From the NCBI GenBank assembly GCA_964059195.1, contig CAXKWD010000005.1, positions 141,819,686-141,883,685 on the forward strand: DNA of 64,000 nucleotides, given 5' to 3'. The stretch's first letter is position 1, and each line of letters begins with the position of its first letter. This DNA is from Ectobius pallidus (taxonomy: Eukaryota; Arthropoda; Insecta; Blattodea; Ectobiidae). A program made the position numbers and the translations under genes. Below are positions 21,659-35,200 of the stretch, in pieces. The notes below the pieces were generated by a model, which worked only from the letters and a program-made list of their open reading frames with translations, did no database searches and was not told the origin of the DNA.

Positions 21659-24600
21659 TGAAAGGAAGATCTCTTGAAAATGTGTTACTAGTAAGTGATA
21701 AAATATAATGAAGTATCAAGTGTGTTAATCAATTGGTCCCACTTCATTGTGTTTCTGTTATAAATTAATTTACAGTATTAACATGTTTGCTAAGCCAGTA
21801 ACATGGGGTCTCCTTATTATCTTGTAATGCCTGTAAATTGTAGTAAAATGGTATGTTTTTTCATATTGACTTCCCAAACTAAAGGAAACTGTATGTTGAT
21901 TTTATTGCTTTGCAGTTAACAATTTTGAGCAAAAGTGAAACTATATTGTAATGGAAGAGTACAATTTTCCCCTTTTTAAAAACTAATCTGTCAGAAGATT
22001 CACTGGACCAACATCATATTTTTACTTGATTCTGCAGTCAGCTTCATTCAGCATTCACTGCTGTTTCCTTATGCTTGATTTATTCAAACAAAGTTTATTC
22101 TTGACAAATCTATGTGGCAATAACCCACACAGCACACTACGTATAATATACATATATTATACGTATATACGTAGATTATTCGTATATTATACATATATTA
22201 TACGTAGTGTGCTGTGTGGGTTAAGGATGCACCAGATAACTAAAATAGTTGACTTACTTTTTTACATTTCCTCATGTTTATAAATTTATTTCTATGAAAA
22301 CAATTATTAAGTTATCTCTTTGATAGCATTAGATTTACAGTATGATTTGAAAGATTACACACAAACACAAGTAGCTTACAGGTGGATTAAAATACAACAA
22401 CTCTTAATTAGAAACACATAATCTAGGAAGTGATCCTGATTCAGTGTGGGAATGTCGAGAATTATATACCACAATACAACCTTTATTTAGGGCAGGGAAG
22501 GCAGGCACTGGAAGTGTGAAATGCTCTACCCCTACATTTGCCCCTTCCCTTTTCCTTCTACCTGCCACGTGACTGGTCCCAGAATCAACTTTTTATTTGT
22601 CTCTGCTGGCTGTAGAAGGAGAGGAGTGGGGAAGTGATTCAGAGTCATGAGTGGCTATCATTGAAATAATAGTATGCATGAATCTTCCATGGTCATATTC
22701 AGTCCTTTGATAATAATAAACTGTATTATACCCACTGATATTAATGTAATCAATATTTGAGCCTGTTAACCAGAGTTGAAATAATGTTCATCAAAATAAT
22801 TTTCTAGAATAATAGATTTGTGTTTCAAATAAAGGAAGTTTAAAAAAAGAAAATTCAAATGAACTGAACAACATTGGCTTTCACAATAGTCATTCAATTT
22901 GTTTTTTGTTTGTTTTTTTCGTTACACTTAACTGACCTGGTTATTGATCTTGTTTCATCAAGTCTTTGTTTCATGGGAGGCCGATTGCAGCGTATACCAC
23001 ATACATCCCTATGCCAAATTTTGTCAGATGCTGCAAGTATTCTGGGTCAGAAACTGGTATTACATGAACAGGCTTTTGATATGCCCAAAAATTGGCTATC
23101 CATCCAATTGGACCTCTTCTTTCTATATACTGTATAGTATCTGTGGTACATGAATTTAGTCGGGGTGGCTGGTGCTTGCAGGCTCATGGGTATTGCTCTC
23201 CATGTTATTTTTACTAATCCATATGTATATTTTAACCCTGGTAAATTATGATGATAATAATCATCATCATAAAGAAATTAGCCTTACTGTCTATGTAATG
23301 TATTGAATGATACCCAATTTGGTGAACCCAGACCGACTTCTTGTAATGTAAGATGGACATGATGTGTGACCTAGTTGCCATGACAATGAGAGTTTCTCCT
23401 ACTCCTGCCACTTGATAACCAGTGTCTTCTGGCTGCTTTGGGCCCAGTTTAGATTTAGCTATCAGTCTTGTAAAATTATGTTCAATCACTTTTAAAAACA
23501 AAAACCTTATTAAAAAATTTGTTTGAAGGTCGAACGATTTTGTGACATGACAATAAAACCTACTTCAGGATCTGGTTCAAGCTCACTAATCAAACACATT
23601 TCAAACTGTCAATATAACTTTTTGCACAAATCCTTGAATTGGTGTCTATTGCAGACAGAAAATTCTTTGCAAATTTCTGAGGCTTAAACTATTCGGCTAG
23701 TGACAATTTGAACTTAAAAAGATAATGTCCCTCTCAAATCAGTGACAGAAAGCCAAATAAATAATTAAATAAAACATAATTTGAATATAAATTATATACT
23801 ATGAGCAGAAGAAGGTCACTAACTAGTCAGATTATGCAGCAGATGTGCGGCATATACGGTATCTGAATATAACTATATCCGCAATCTAGTTACTTACGTT
23901 CTCAGATTGCACTGACTCATAATTACTTCCTAGACTATTAAGTTCTTAATCAACAGTTGTTATATTTAACCCCTCCGTAAACAACCTCAGTTTGTGCATA
24001 CTCTTTTCCATCACTCTGTACTTGGTGAAACCTTTATGATAATCTTACAGAAAATATGTATTTTACAAGAATTCTTACTCATACATGGATATCATCTGAA
24101 TAAATTTCATAGGAACGGTCATAATTACTGAAAAATAATATCATTACATATCTAGTTTTTGTTGTGATATATACGAGTATAATATGGTTAAGGAATTTGC
24201 AAAATATGTATATGAGGTTGTGTCTGACCTGAGTCTATAGTTAGTGAAGGGATGTTTTGTAAACTTTGAAGACTGGTGTAACAATGTCTTATCTCAGTTT
24301 CAGAAATACATTTTAATTGTTGTTTAACCTGTAACCATTTTATTAATACCCGTATGGTAGAACCTGTACTATCCGTTGCAATGATGGGGATGGGGTGAGC
24401 GTTTAAGTAAAAAAGTCAGATAATCCATTCAATAAAATAATTTCATATATTAAGAGTGTGGTGCTCATTGTTTCATAATTTGAAGCTCCTGCCATGCTGG
24501 AATACAGACATCTTCACGATGCATATTATACTATACAATATTACATAACTTATGACCAGGGCAAGGCATTTAATGACCATAAAATAGTGAAAAAATGCAA

Positions 24601-24914
24601 AATAAATTATGCTTTTCTCTCCCAGCAGATACATGAGTTCCGTGATTTTCTTTGGGAATGGTATATCGTTTAATTGCTTTAAACTTTACTGATACTGTTG
24701 TTTCAAAACTATCATCAAAATACAGAGGATTAAAAGAGAAGGGAAAAGTGTGAACTTAGAAAACAGTAGAGGACGGTTGTGAGGGACGGACAAAAGGTTA
24801 TTTCCAAACTGCCCTATCTAAAGAAAAGGGTATAATTATGGCAACATTTTCTTTCTTTTAAATTTGGGACCTTGTAAGTGTGGTGTGAAGTGTAGGATAT
24901 ATCATAGCCTATCC
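21659..24914. other. intergenic, no gene seen
   Basis: Apart from the palindrome at 22121-22223, no coding region was recognised. A lone Tigger-like terminus (GGTAGAACCTGTACTATCCG) is at about 24357. Positions 22500-22640 are less AT-rich but show no frame. Confidence 0.4.
22121..22223. repeat. 103-bp near-perfect palindrome
   Basis: Arms TAACCCACACAGCACACTAC and GTAGTGTGCTGTGTGGGTTA enclose alternating TACGTATAATATA-type sequence that is itself self-complementary. It resembles a minimal palindromic MITE. No clear target duplication was found. Confidence 0.85.
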
Positions 24915-25352
24915 CTGCGTTCTTTTTCAAGTGTGCTAAAGCACTTTACCATTGCTGCATCAAACGCATTCTTTTTTACTTTTCGTTGCAGCTTTGCTTT
25001 GCATCCAGTCAGTGCAGTGATCTCAAATCTCGCTTTACGAGTGCTGCAATGTTTGGCTGCACAAACTGCCGTGGCAGAGTAAGTGCACATCAGAAATATC
25101 CTTGATGGCATTAACATCATTGTTCAAATTTCCGAATATGAACACTTTCTCCAGCACAGTACCATTTGATTTTACCTGTGTCAAATTGTACAATAATTAT
25201 CATTTCCATCCTGGCATAACTGTTACTTGCGCATGTCTTGAACCATGTTGGAGGGCAGTACGGGCAGTACAAGCCAATTGGCTTTGCCATTCTTTTTTGG
25301 CTGCAGCAGTCATAAAGCGATTTACAGGTTCGCTTTAAAAAAGAATGCACAG
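24915..25352. mobile_element. MITE-like element, copy A
   Basis: Inverted ends carry GCGTTCTTTTTC and AAAAAAGAATGC, plus internal blocks CTAAAGCACTTTA and CATTCTTTTTTAC. Its left part (ATTGCTGCATCAAACGCATT, GCAGCTTTGCTTTGC) matches the reverse complement of 28960-29132. It is therefore one of two family members in opposite orientation. No protein is encoded. Confidence 0.7.
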
Positions 25353-26232
25353 TATATGTACGGTATATATAGGGTAGGCTATTATGCCATCCTAAATTAA
25401 GTGTAGAGTGATGCTAAGGTCTTTCGTCAAGTGGATATATATTAATACTAATATTATATGAGATGTCTGGTTTAAAGAAAAATTATATTTGTTATGACCT
25501 CATTAAGTTAGAATTTTAGGACATTTAAATTTTCCGCGAAAGAACTTCCGCCATCATATCCTTTCATAACGGCGTTCTTGAGAATGCGCAGAGCGATGCT
25601 CATTAAATTATTTCTTCATTTTATTTAAATTTTGGCGGTAAAATTCGGGAAGCCAGCTTGCTTGGTTTGGTGATACATTTTCATTGCATCTTTAATGGTT
25701 CGGTATAAAGTTAATTAGAATTGGTATATGATGAGTAATAAAACGAATTACTTAGTGTACGGCCGTGGAGTGGGCTATTTAGCTGCGAATCAATAATCTT
25801 TCCGATCTGTTGTGTATTCTATATATAACAAATTGCCGCTAGATCGTGCCACCGTGGTTGTTGTGACTGATGGGAGCGTGGCGGATAAAAGTGTGCGAAA
25901 GATTTGCTGGCTTATTTAAGTGATTTCTGTACGATTAATGGTAATATATTTTAGTGTAGAAAGACATACGTGTACCGAAGTGAAAGGCTATAATCAGAAG
26001 AGAGGTTTTGTATTCGGTATTATCTGCCTTTAGAAGTGTGAATTCTAACTGACCCATTCGCTAGTGGGTCGCTGTAATGGACAGCGAGGTTACTCGAGTG
26101 GACGTGCTAATATAGCAGTAGAGCTTCACAAAATGCGTCCTTTCGCATACATACAATGTGAGCCACGCCTAACCGGTTTGCTAAAACCAGGTGGTCATAT
26201 TTTATCTTGAGTGTTTGTGTTTAGGTAAAGGA
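25353..26232 (+). promoter_or_regulatory. probable chiffon promoter and 5' UTR
   Basis: This stretch directly precedes the chiffon start codon and is richer in CpG than its surroundings. It holds E2F-like sites at 25530-25542 and 25630-25643 and a TATA-like TATATATAAC at about 25831. TGTGTTTAG at 26216-26224 could be a 3' splice site of a 5' UTR intron. The transcription start cannot be placed. Confidence 0.4.
25530..25542. promoter_or_regulatory. E2F-like site TTTTCCGCGAAAG
   Basis: A near-palindromic TTTCCGCGAAA, about 700 bp upstream of the chiffon ATG; it matches the E2F consensus TTTSSCGC at seven of eight bases on the reverse strand. A second near match, TTTTGGCGGTAAAA, is at 25630-25643. 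DBF4 genes are S-phase regulated in other animals. Confidence 0.35.
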
Positions 26233-26275
26233 ATGTTATCAACCTCCAAAACTGAAAAGCAGAAGGATAAAGAAG
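26233..26275 (+). CDS. chif: chiffon exon 1 (start)
   Basis: ATG at 26233-26235 begins MLSTSKTEKQKDKE and ends with one base of a codon at donor GTAGGT. A 43-base coding exon; the assignment rests on phase continuity with the next exon. Confidence 0.7.
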
Positions 26276-29200
26276 GTAGGTTAAGGTACTGTCTCTTCTA
26301 TAGATAGAATTAAAATACGCATAGTTTACGTTATTGTCAATGCTTGTTTCTGTTTTTTTAGGTCGAAGTCAGCATAGAAGCCCAAAGCCACTGCAGAATA
26401 AACGGTTCTATTTGGATCTAAAAAGTCACGTTGCTACCAACAGTTTGGAACAGAAATTAAAATCTCTCGGAGCTGTAAGTTTTCCTTATAATTACTTTAT
26501 CGTATAAACGAGATGTCTATCCTGATTATTTGTTAATATCCTTCCCCTGTTTTTAATACATAGTCAATTTCCACATGTAGCTAAAATTTCATGCCCACGT
26601 TAAAAAATTAAAAAATTTCCTTTCCAACCTTTTATCCACTAAGAGGCCCTTTATTTGGACGGAGCTTTCGTGTAAAAGTAACAGATAGTGCACAGTGCAC
26701 TACCCCAAATGAATTAATCGCTCATTGGCTTCTAATTCAGTTGTAGAGAATGAAAACTTCTGGGAACTCAAAGCTGAAGAACACGTCATAATAATACAGC
26801 TTCTTGTGGCAAATATTTGATTCACATCTTGGTTTTTTTGTATTTAAGTTGCCCAAGGTCAGGTTTTTCAGACGGTTGCTTTCTGCTATGGAACCACCAG
26901 TTAATTCCTTGTTATCTTAGACCAAATTTGATTGAATGAAACTTCTTGTACTGTCAATCTCAAGAGCATCAGGGATATAGAATTATTGTAGACAAAATAG
27001 AGTTGCAGGTAGTTTTAGCCAGTATTCTTCCACTTCCCTTGATACGGTAAATTGCTGAAATATTCCGGGCTCAGTCACCAGCAATGGGCAGGAGGCAAAA
27101 AGAACTTAATCCTGCTTATGTTTCATATGTATTTTACTTATGTGCTTGCCTGTGGAGTATCTTGCCAACAATTCAAATCTTTGTAATGTTTCCTAATATT
27201 TACAGTACTCTGTGTCTTCTTTAAATGCTTTCATTTATCTTTTAGAGGCAGTTTTTTTACTTATTAGCTCACATTTGCTATCCAAAATTGCAATTGAGTC
27301 AGCCCCCTTTATTTTGGTTACCGTAACAGAGGTTTTACTGTATTCTTGATCTCTAGCATTCTTCCTCACATGTACAGAATGCATCAACTTAATGAAGCAC
27401 TACTCCACCTGCTAACAGGGACTGCACTTTGCCCCCACATGACAGATTCAAGCCAAGCCAGCAGAAGATCTCCTTGGAATAACTATGTACCAGTAACTAT
27501 CATTTTTTGGTGGAATACAGATCATGTATGATTTCTGCTCTGACTTGTGGTGACATCCACGTGGTTTTTTGTCAAATTATATACATAACTCAGATAAATA
27601 AAAATGTGTAATTACACAGTATGAAATTAATTAAATGTTTTTCCTTCATCCTGGAAAGTTTTTATGTTATTTGTTCTCGGTACATCCTTATTCCAGTGAT
27701 GATCTTAAACTGATGTAGGTCTAACACCGAATAGGGGAATAATGCTTGCAGATCACTCAGAGTAACCTTCATTTGCAACATCTCTAACAACACAAGGTCT
27801 AGGAAAATATTTCACAATATTTTCTTCCGTTTTTGTCATTGTATTAGACGTTTACTGCATCTACACTGTATCTGGATTCTTATTTATTAGCATTGGTGTC
27901 TTGATTTTGTCATGTATAGATGATTGAATTTGTGTATTACAAATACAGAAAAGAAGAAAATATGCTTACATTTCCAGATGTGGGCATACTTTATGCTCCA
28001 GAATATCACAGTCACTTCAATTGAGTATTCTACTTTATGAGAATATTATAGGAGAAAAATTCCTCCGACACTGGGACTTGTACCCAGGACCTTTGGCTAT
28101 TCGCGCCAATGCTCTACCAACTGAGCTAAGCCGGAGTTCAATTCACAGCACCAGATGGAACCTCTCTCCTATGACTAATTGCCTTTGAATTGAACTCCGG
28201 CTTAGCTCAGTTGGTAGAGCATTGGCGCGAATAGCCAAAGGTCCTGGGTTCAAGTCCCAGTGTCAGAGGAATTTTTCTCCTATAATATTCTCATGTAATG
28301 TCCAACAGAGACAATAATCTATGGTTCATGAATACTTACATATATCCATCTTGAATGTTAACTGTACAATAACAGTGGGAGCCCGGTCACAAAAATCACT
28401 AATTAGTGTGCCTCACAGTACGGCATATGACTGTGAGGTAGACCATTAAGGGCAGTTAGTCATAGAGAGGTTCCATCTGGCGCTGTGAATTGAACTCCGG
28501 CTTAGCTCAGTTGGTAGAGCATTGGCACGAATAGCCAAAGGTCCTGGGTTCAAGTCCCAGTGTCGGAGGAATTTTTCTCCTATAATATTCTCATGTAATG
28601 AACAACAGAGACAAGAATCTGTGGTTCATGAATACTTACATATATCCATTCTACTTTATGTTTAGTGATATTTTATCACAACTTCTTACCAAGAAAGCTG
28701 AAGCTACAGTGTGTTCTTTTTTAAAGTGAACCTGTAAAGTGCTTTACAAGTGCTACAGCAGTGTTTTACAACTGCTGCAACCAAAAAAGAACGGCAAAGT
28801 CAATCAGCTGAGATCTTGCTCAATGAAATACCGGCACATTGTACTGCCTTCCAAATAGTACTCAAATAATACTAACTGTGCTGTAGAAGCCAGTCCATAC
28901 CCAGGAATTTGAACATTGATGTTAATACCACCAAGGAAATTTTCGATCAGCATATACTCTGACATGACATTTCATGCAGCAAAACCTTGAAGCACTCATA
29001 AAGTGAGATTTGAGATTGCTGTACTAATTGTGAAGCAGACGTAAAGCAAAGCTGCAGCAATAAGTAAAAAAGAATGCTTTTGATGGAGCAATTGTAAAGT
29101 GCTTTACCTTCGTTTAAAAAAAGATCACACTGATAGCTAGAAACCTGAAATTTTAGGGCAAAAATGAGACTTCTAATCAATGCTTAATTTTGCGTTGGTG

Positions 29201-32200
29201 CACTTTATATGTAGGCATGCCTTCTCTAGAGTTAAGGTTATCATACTTCCTAATCTGTCTTTATATAGGCTATGCTACCATATTCTAATCTCATGTGAGT
29301 TAAGACTCCTGTAGAACAGTAGACAAACCAAGATAATAATTTTTATTCTCGTTCTGTCAGTAATAGCTCTTTGAAACTTCATTCAAATTGTTAAAACTCT
29401 TGCCCCCTCCCCTCTGCTAGTCATCTTTTAATTTTTTGTAATAACTTAGCAGGTAATTGCATCAGTCATGACAGGGAGAGGCAGGACCAGGGGAGTATTT
29501 AGGAGGCACTAGAATGGGTATTTTGGAATTCATGGGTTTGTTTTTGTTTTTTTAAACACTGCAGCAAATACAGATTTTGTCTGCTCCAGGACTTGAAAGA
29601 ACTGCATAAAGAAAACATAAGGAATATAGATTATAGAAAAAGGAATAGATAAGATGTGATATCAGTTGTATAAAGCAAGTTTAAATTTTTAAAGGATTTC
29701 AGTACTGTTGTACCTGTTATATAGAGACAATATTTTTGTGATGTGCCAAGAACTATGGTTCGCACGGCCTGGAAGCAAGTAGTTTGCTGGTAAAGGCGCC
29801 TGTGGCACTTTGGAAAAATAATGCCTGTATTAAATTCAAAATTTGAGACCCATTCATACATTCCTTTTTATAGTAAAGTGCTCCAGCAAGTTATAGTTCA
29901 GAAAAAATTACACCATGACACTTCATGCAATAAAACGGGATCTGAAATTGCTTTGCCATCGCAAAGTATATTTGCTGCAGCACTAAATGTAAAGGAGCAC
30001 ATTTGATCCTTCCCTGGCCTTACTATAGAAAATACAATAGAAATGTATGCTGTTTAAAATCTTATCCTGGTCCCACACATACCGGTAGTTAGTGACTTAT
30101 TTGTGGCTGTCGTCTACCCTTTCTGACCTTTTAGTTTTTTCCCCCTGCAAAGGACACTTCCATGACAGCTTGCACAAAATGTTGCAATAAGCCAATATGG
30201 ATACTGTGGTTGTGCTCTCAATTTGACAAAGGACTACCACCCCTCTATAGATGAGTCATGTGTAGCTTTGACCAGACTTTTGTGTTTACCTTTCTCTACA
30301 TACTAAAAGAGTGTACCTAAATTAGGGTGAAATAGAGGAAAACTTTTAAAAAATGCTTGTTCATTACTGTTACTGCCAAATACCTCCCAGACTAGGTGAA
30401 TTTTAGGGGAAGTTAGCATAGCCTGTAAAGAGCTTATTGGACTGTTAACAGTAAACTATTTAGTTTAAGATCTTGTTCACCCGGAGGGTACTTCGCAAGA
30501 AACTGTTTACTTTGCTGCAGTTCGTATTGTCCTTTGCATTAATCTAGAGCATGTCTCCTATCCCGGACAAAGTAGGTGAAAATAGCGGTACTCTGCAATT
30601 TTTTTTACGGAAACCCCTAAAACGCATGTAATTTTTTATTGATAAATTGATTTATAGTTATTTTTATCCATTATTTAAAGTTCTTTGTGCGTCGACGTGA
30701 AAGAATAGAACGTCGCGCATTGATTGATGTGTTAGGGAGGTGGGGAACACAACCAATACGTCCGGCAAGCTTTGCTTAGCCGTCGCCATTTTTACCCGTA
30801 CCGATTAACCTGCCATCTCTTGTAAAGCCTTCGTAACAGCTGAGAATAAAGCCATTTTGTGTGACAGTTTCAGCAAAGTAAATTTATTGACGGATTGAAA
30901 TCTAATGAAGCAAGTTGACAGATGGAAAACTCTAGCAAGAATAAGAGTTGTGTAGTTTAAAGTTTGAAGACCAGCCTTCACCTTCCTGGGCAAGTTTTAA
31001 GTTGGCAGACCCTACAATAATGTACGTACAATGGGAGGCGGGTCTAAGACCCACATACTGTTGTTTACAAACTATTACAGAGATAACTGTCTAAATGACA
31101 CTGTTTTCATAATTCAAAGGTGTTACGTTATGTAACCATGCCTGTGACGTTTCTAGTCATCGGCAGTAATGATGCTCGGGTCCTACGACTGTTCCCGCGT
31201 TGCTAACGCTGCTCCCAAACAAAATTCCTATGATCCTTAGCATTCGGAAATCGTTATATTCAGAGACGAATTTCCCTTAGAGGTCACGCCTTGTCATTCA
31301 TTATTCGCCCTTTAACTGCACGATATAGTACACGTAGGGATCTCTCAGATATTTCATGATGCTGATCTGTTAGTTTATTTTAATAGGCTATTTGTATTTT
31401 GGCCTGTCAGGGTGCTTTGTATAGGAGGGATTGTCATATAAAACTTATTTCATATTTCTTGTTACTAATCATAGGAATTTAATTTGTTTCAAGAGAATTT
31501 GGAAGAATGTAACCTTTATTGAACTGCCCTTTGTTGTGGTACCAACATTTTGTTCTACATATTTAAATTCGATTTTTCTTTAATCATCCTTTTAGGCAAT
31601 GGTTTTCGTAAATTAATCATGCTTGGGCTAACGGGTTGCAGGCCCTTGTTTTTGGGAAAATTCCATATGAGAATAGCCACACTAAAGAATGAAATCTATA
31701 TGAAGCAAAAAAATTAAAAAAAACACACACACACACATTTCATTCTATGGGGTGGATATGTCTTCACGAGAGATATGGTCCAATATTCGGGAAAAAATAG
31801 TTTTATGCTGCACACTAGGCTCCTCTAATGGGGCCCGCCTGGTAAGGTGGGATTTAGGGTTTTTTCACAGAAGAAATTCAATGTGAGACATAATAAACCT
31901 CGTGCTATTCAGTATATTGCTCCTAAACTAACATAAACGTTCCTAACCTAACCAGACGGCGGAGCTTGTCTGGTACGCAGCATATATCTATCTTTTGCCC
32001 AATATTCTTTTATTGGATGAACTGGCAAAAGGTAGCAATTTTTCCACCATATTTAGTTTCAAGAAATGACAAGTTCCAAACTCGAGATTGGACTTGAAAA
32101 CTCTGGTGGTGTGATGTCACATCATGACTGAGTCCTCCAAAGGAAACATGCATGATATTTAATATGGTACATAATGAAATGTGCATTTCAATACTCCACT

Positions 32201-35200
32201 GGTAAACTAATATTATTGTTCCTAATCTAACAGCCCTTACCTATCACTAACTTCTGAACTTAACTGCTAACTGGGAGGTACAAGGAGCCAGGAGAAGATT
32301 TACCATTAGGCCATCCTAGGGCTGCACAAATCCTAGAAAACTTATACACTAAAAAGAGAATTTAAACTAAACTAAACACCGTGATGCTATGTCCCTGGAG
32401 GGTCAAGGCTTGCCGTGCAACTGCTGCGTCATCTACCATAGGCAGATGGAAGGATGGGGAGCACATCTTAATCAAGTAGCTCCTCAGTTTGTATCAGTTT
32501 GTCTCAAAATCTTTCCATGTTTCGATAATAATTGATACCACACTGATGTTATAATGAAGATCGGTTTCCAAACGAGTATCATTATGATATCGTTACGTCA
32601 TACATAATAAGTGTATTATAGTATGGTCGAACAAAATTTCTTTTTTTAGTGTTATAAACGAATTTGTCTCTAAAAATCTGCTGCCTTTTGTAGGTTTGCT
32701 GCCCTGGGCAAATGCCTGGTCTGCATATTTATAAATTTGGCCTTGATTAGAAGTCAACTTGTTTTAAGATTTTAAAAGTAACATTTTTTCTTTCTTTTTC
32801 TTGTAAAATTTAAAACGTTTCTGTTCACAGTCAGTGGAGTGGTTTCTGGTGAAGGAAGTAAACTATGTGGTAACTGACCGTCCACAGTGGAAAGCTGGTA
32901 GTGGTAGTTCAGTGAGCGGTAGCACCCCAAAATGTGGTGCCTTAACTCCTCTTGGTGGTCAGTGTTCAGAATCTCCTGCCACACTTGACTCTCCAGGGGA
33001 TGGGCCAAGGGGGGGAGTGAAGAGATCGGTAAGTATTATTTGTTGTAGTGTAAGACTGAATTGGAAATAAAATTTCTTACACATTGGATTACATTTAAAA
33101 AATTAGTTATTTGAACATCTTGTATGCTTTTAATTTTTACTTCCTCTGCCCATACCATAGGTACTATGAGTAGAGGAAGTATTGTGTTCGACCCCCCAAA
33201 TTGAAGTTGAGTTTTTAACAGAAATACAAGAAGCCTCAATCCAAAAATACTATTTTCAGAAACATGTCTGTGTGTGTATGTATGAACAGCCTAGCTCCAG
33301 AGTGGAAAATTGTATGAAAACAGAATTTTGTATTTGGGTTAGGTGCCTTCTGAGAATGTGACACAAAGATTAGTGACAACTTTCTCTTATTTTTAAGGGG
33401 ACTTTACATAAAGAAAATTTCGTTTTTTGTAATTTTCTCAAACGGCTCTAACAATTTTCTTTATATTTTCTACATGGGGTTCTTATACCAAGAGCTAAAA
33501 CTTTTATTTGAAATTTTTTTTTTGGAAAAATTATCTGAAGGGTAATTTTAAGCCACCCACTGTTTATAGAAACTTGGCCTTGTCTGGTGAACAACAAAGT
33601 TTTGCATCAGGTTTGAAATAACTGAATATGCGCTCTTTTTCAGCCTCTTATTATATATCAGAATGTGAATTGAGAAAGGTGTATTGTTGGCCATGCTTAG
33701 AGTAAAGAAAGTTATGTGAGTGCATTAATGAGATTTTATTTGGGTTATTTATCCTCGAGGATGCAATACGATTTCATAAAAACATTCTCTTCATTGTTAT
33801 AGCCAATTTATGTGAAGAGAATATATGCAAAAAATGCATAAAATATTGTACTAAGAGACACTTTATTTGGGCAGAGGAATTTATGTGAGTTTCACGTCAC
33901 ATTTTTTTGCCTTTATTCCTGCATATCATACAGTCTTATACATTACTGTTCACTGTGCTAGACCTAAAAAAGTCTGTATGTTTGCTTTGGTGGGATAAAA
34001 CATTTTGTTTAAAAAAACAACCTTGCCCCTTGTGGTATTCTACTGTATGTAGAGTCAAAGAAAGCTAGGGTACAAAGTCCCGTTACTTTTGTGGAATGTC
34101 AGGAATCCAGCCATAAAACCCATCCTTCGTTATTGTTTAAGCTTGCTTATAAGGAAAACCGAGTAGAGTAGTTATTTGTAGGCCTACTGTAGAAACGTAT
34201 TATGCAGGTTCGTGAGAAAAGAAAGTTTATTAATATTTACATTTTATATTTACATTTTCACTTTTTTGTGTGTGTGTGTGTGTGTGACATAATTTGCTTT
34301 GCGTTAAAATCCTAATCCCCAGTAAATCGGACAGCGTTAAATAGGGGTTTTACTGTACTTGATCTCATGCTAAACAGAAGTGGCGTAAAAGTCTGCATAG
34401 ACAGTTGGATCTCATGTTTTTTCATCTGTTGAATGGACCAAACTGGAACCAAAATTCTTATGTGGAAATAATGTGTTGTTATCATCTTTGTTTCTGTTTC
34501 TGTCAGTGAGAGGAGCAAAGGAAGTGAGATAAAGGCAACAACTCTCCAGTCATCCATGTGTTCTTCAGGATACATGTTGCCAAATTCCTCCCCTCCCACA
34601 TTTTTTGCACTAAGCATACAATAGACACTGATACAAAAATGACTTGTTACTTCTACAGTGAGTCCCATGCAAGAGTTGGCCAACGACGCGGGTCCCTGCG
34701 GCGCTGCAGGCACAGCTCCAACTCCCGAGCAATCGGGTGAAATATCTACGCTAATAAAGCCACGATCGGTGTAATGATTCAGGTTCTCACATTTACAGTT
34801 AGAATTACAATGAAAATAAACACGTACCTTTTCTTTCATGTGCATAAGTTCAGCTTCCGAGATAAAGTTAATTTCTCTTGTGATATTGTCTTTAAGTTCT
34901 TCTAATGTATGGGAAACTGACCTATACACTTTATTTTTCAAGTTTCCCCATAAATAATATTCACATACTGTTAGAAGAACTTAAAGACAATATCACATAG
35001 GCCTATCACAAGAGAAATGAACTCTGTCTCGGAAGCTGAACTTATGCACGTGAAAGAAAATTTCCTAAAAAGGTGCGAGTATTGTGTGGATGCAAGAGGA
35101 GAACATTTCCAACATCTCTTGTGATGAGGTATGTGTTTATTTTCATTGTAATTTTAACTGTAAATGTGAGAACCTGAATCATTACACCGATCGTGTCTTT

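Larger units (their letters stand above)
28040..28647. mobile_element. composite tRNA-like retroposon, three modules, 13-bp duplication
   Basis: A perfect direct repeat ATTCTACTTTATG (28027-28039 and 28648-28660) bounds the whole unit, so it inserted as one piece. Inside is an inverted partial copy (28040 to about 28183), then a forward copy, then a second forward copy exactly 300 bp downstream. All three contain a 72-nt tRNA-like module. The inverted and first forward copies form a hairpin with arms of about 105 bp. Only the forward copies carry the tail GTTCATGAATACTTACATAT before TCC. Confidence 0.85.

Noticed and set aside
28196..28267. A genuine tRNA-Phe(GAA) gene
   Set aside because: C replaces U33, three copies share retroposon flanks and tail, and the unit carries a target duplication; a SINE-like origin fits better.
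34312..34941. 209-codon minus-strand ORF as a gene
   Set aside because: It begins in a Tc3-like transposase C-terminus and then reads through the inverted repeat of the fold-back element into unrelated sequence. It has no protein signature beyond the first 35 residues.
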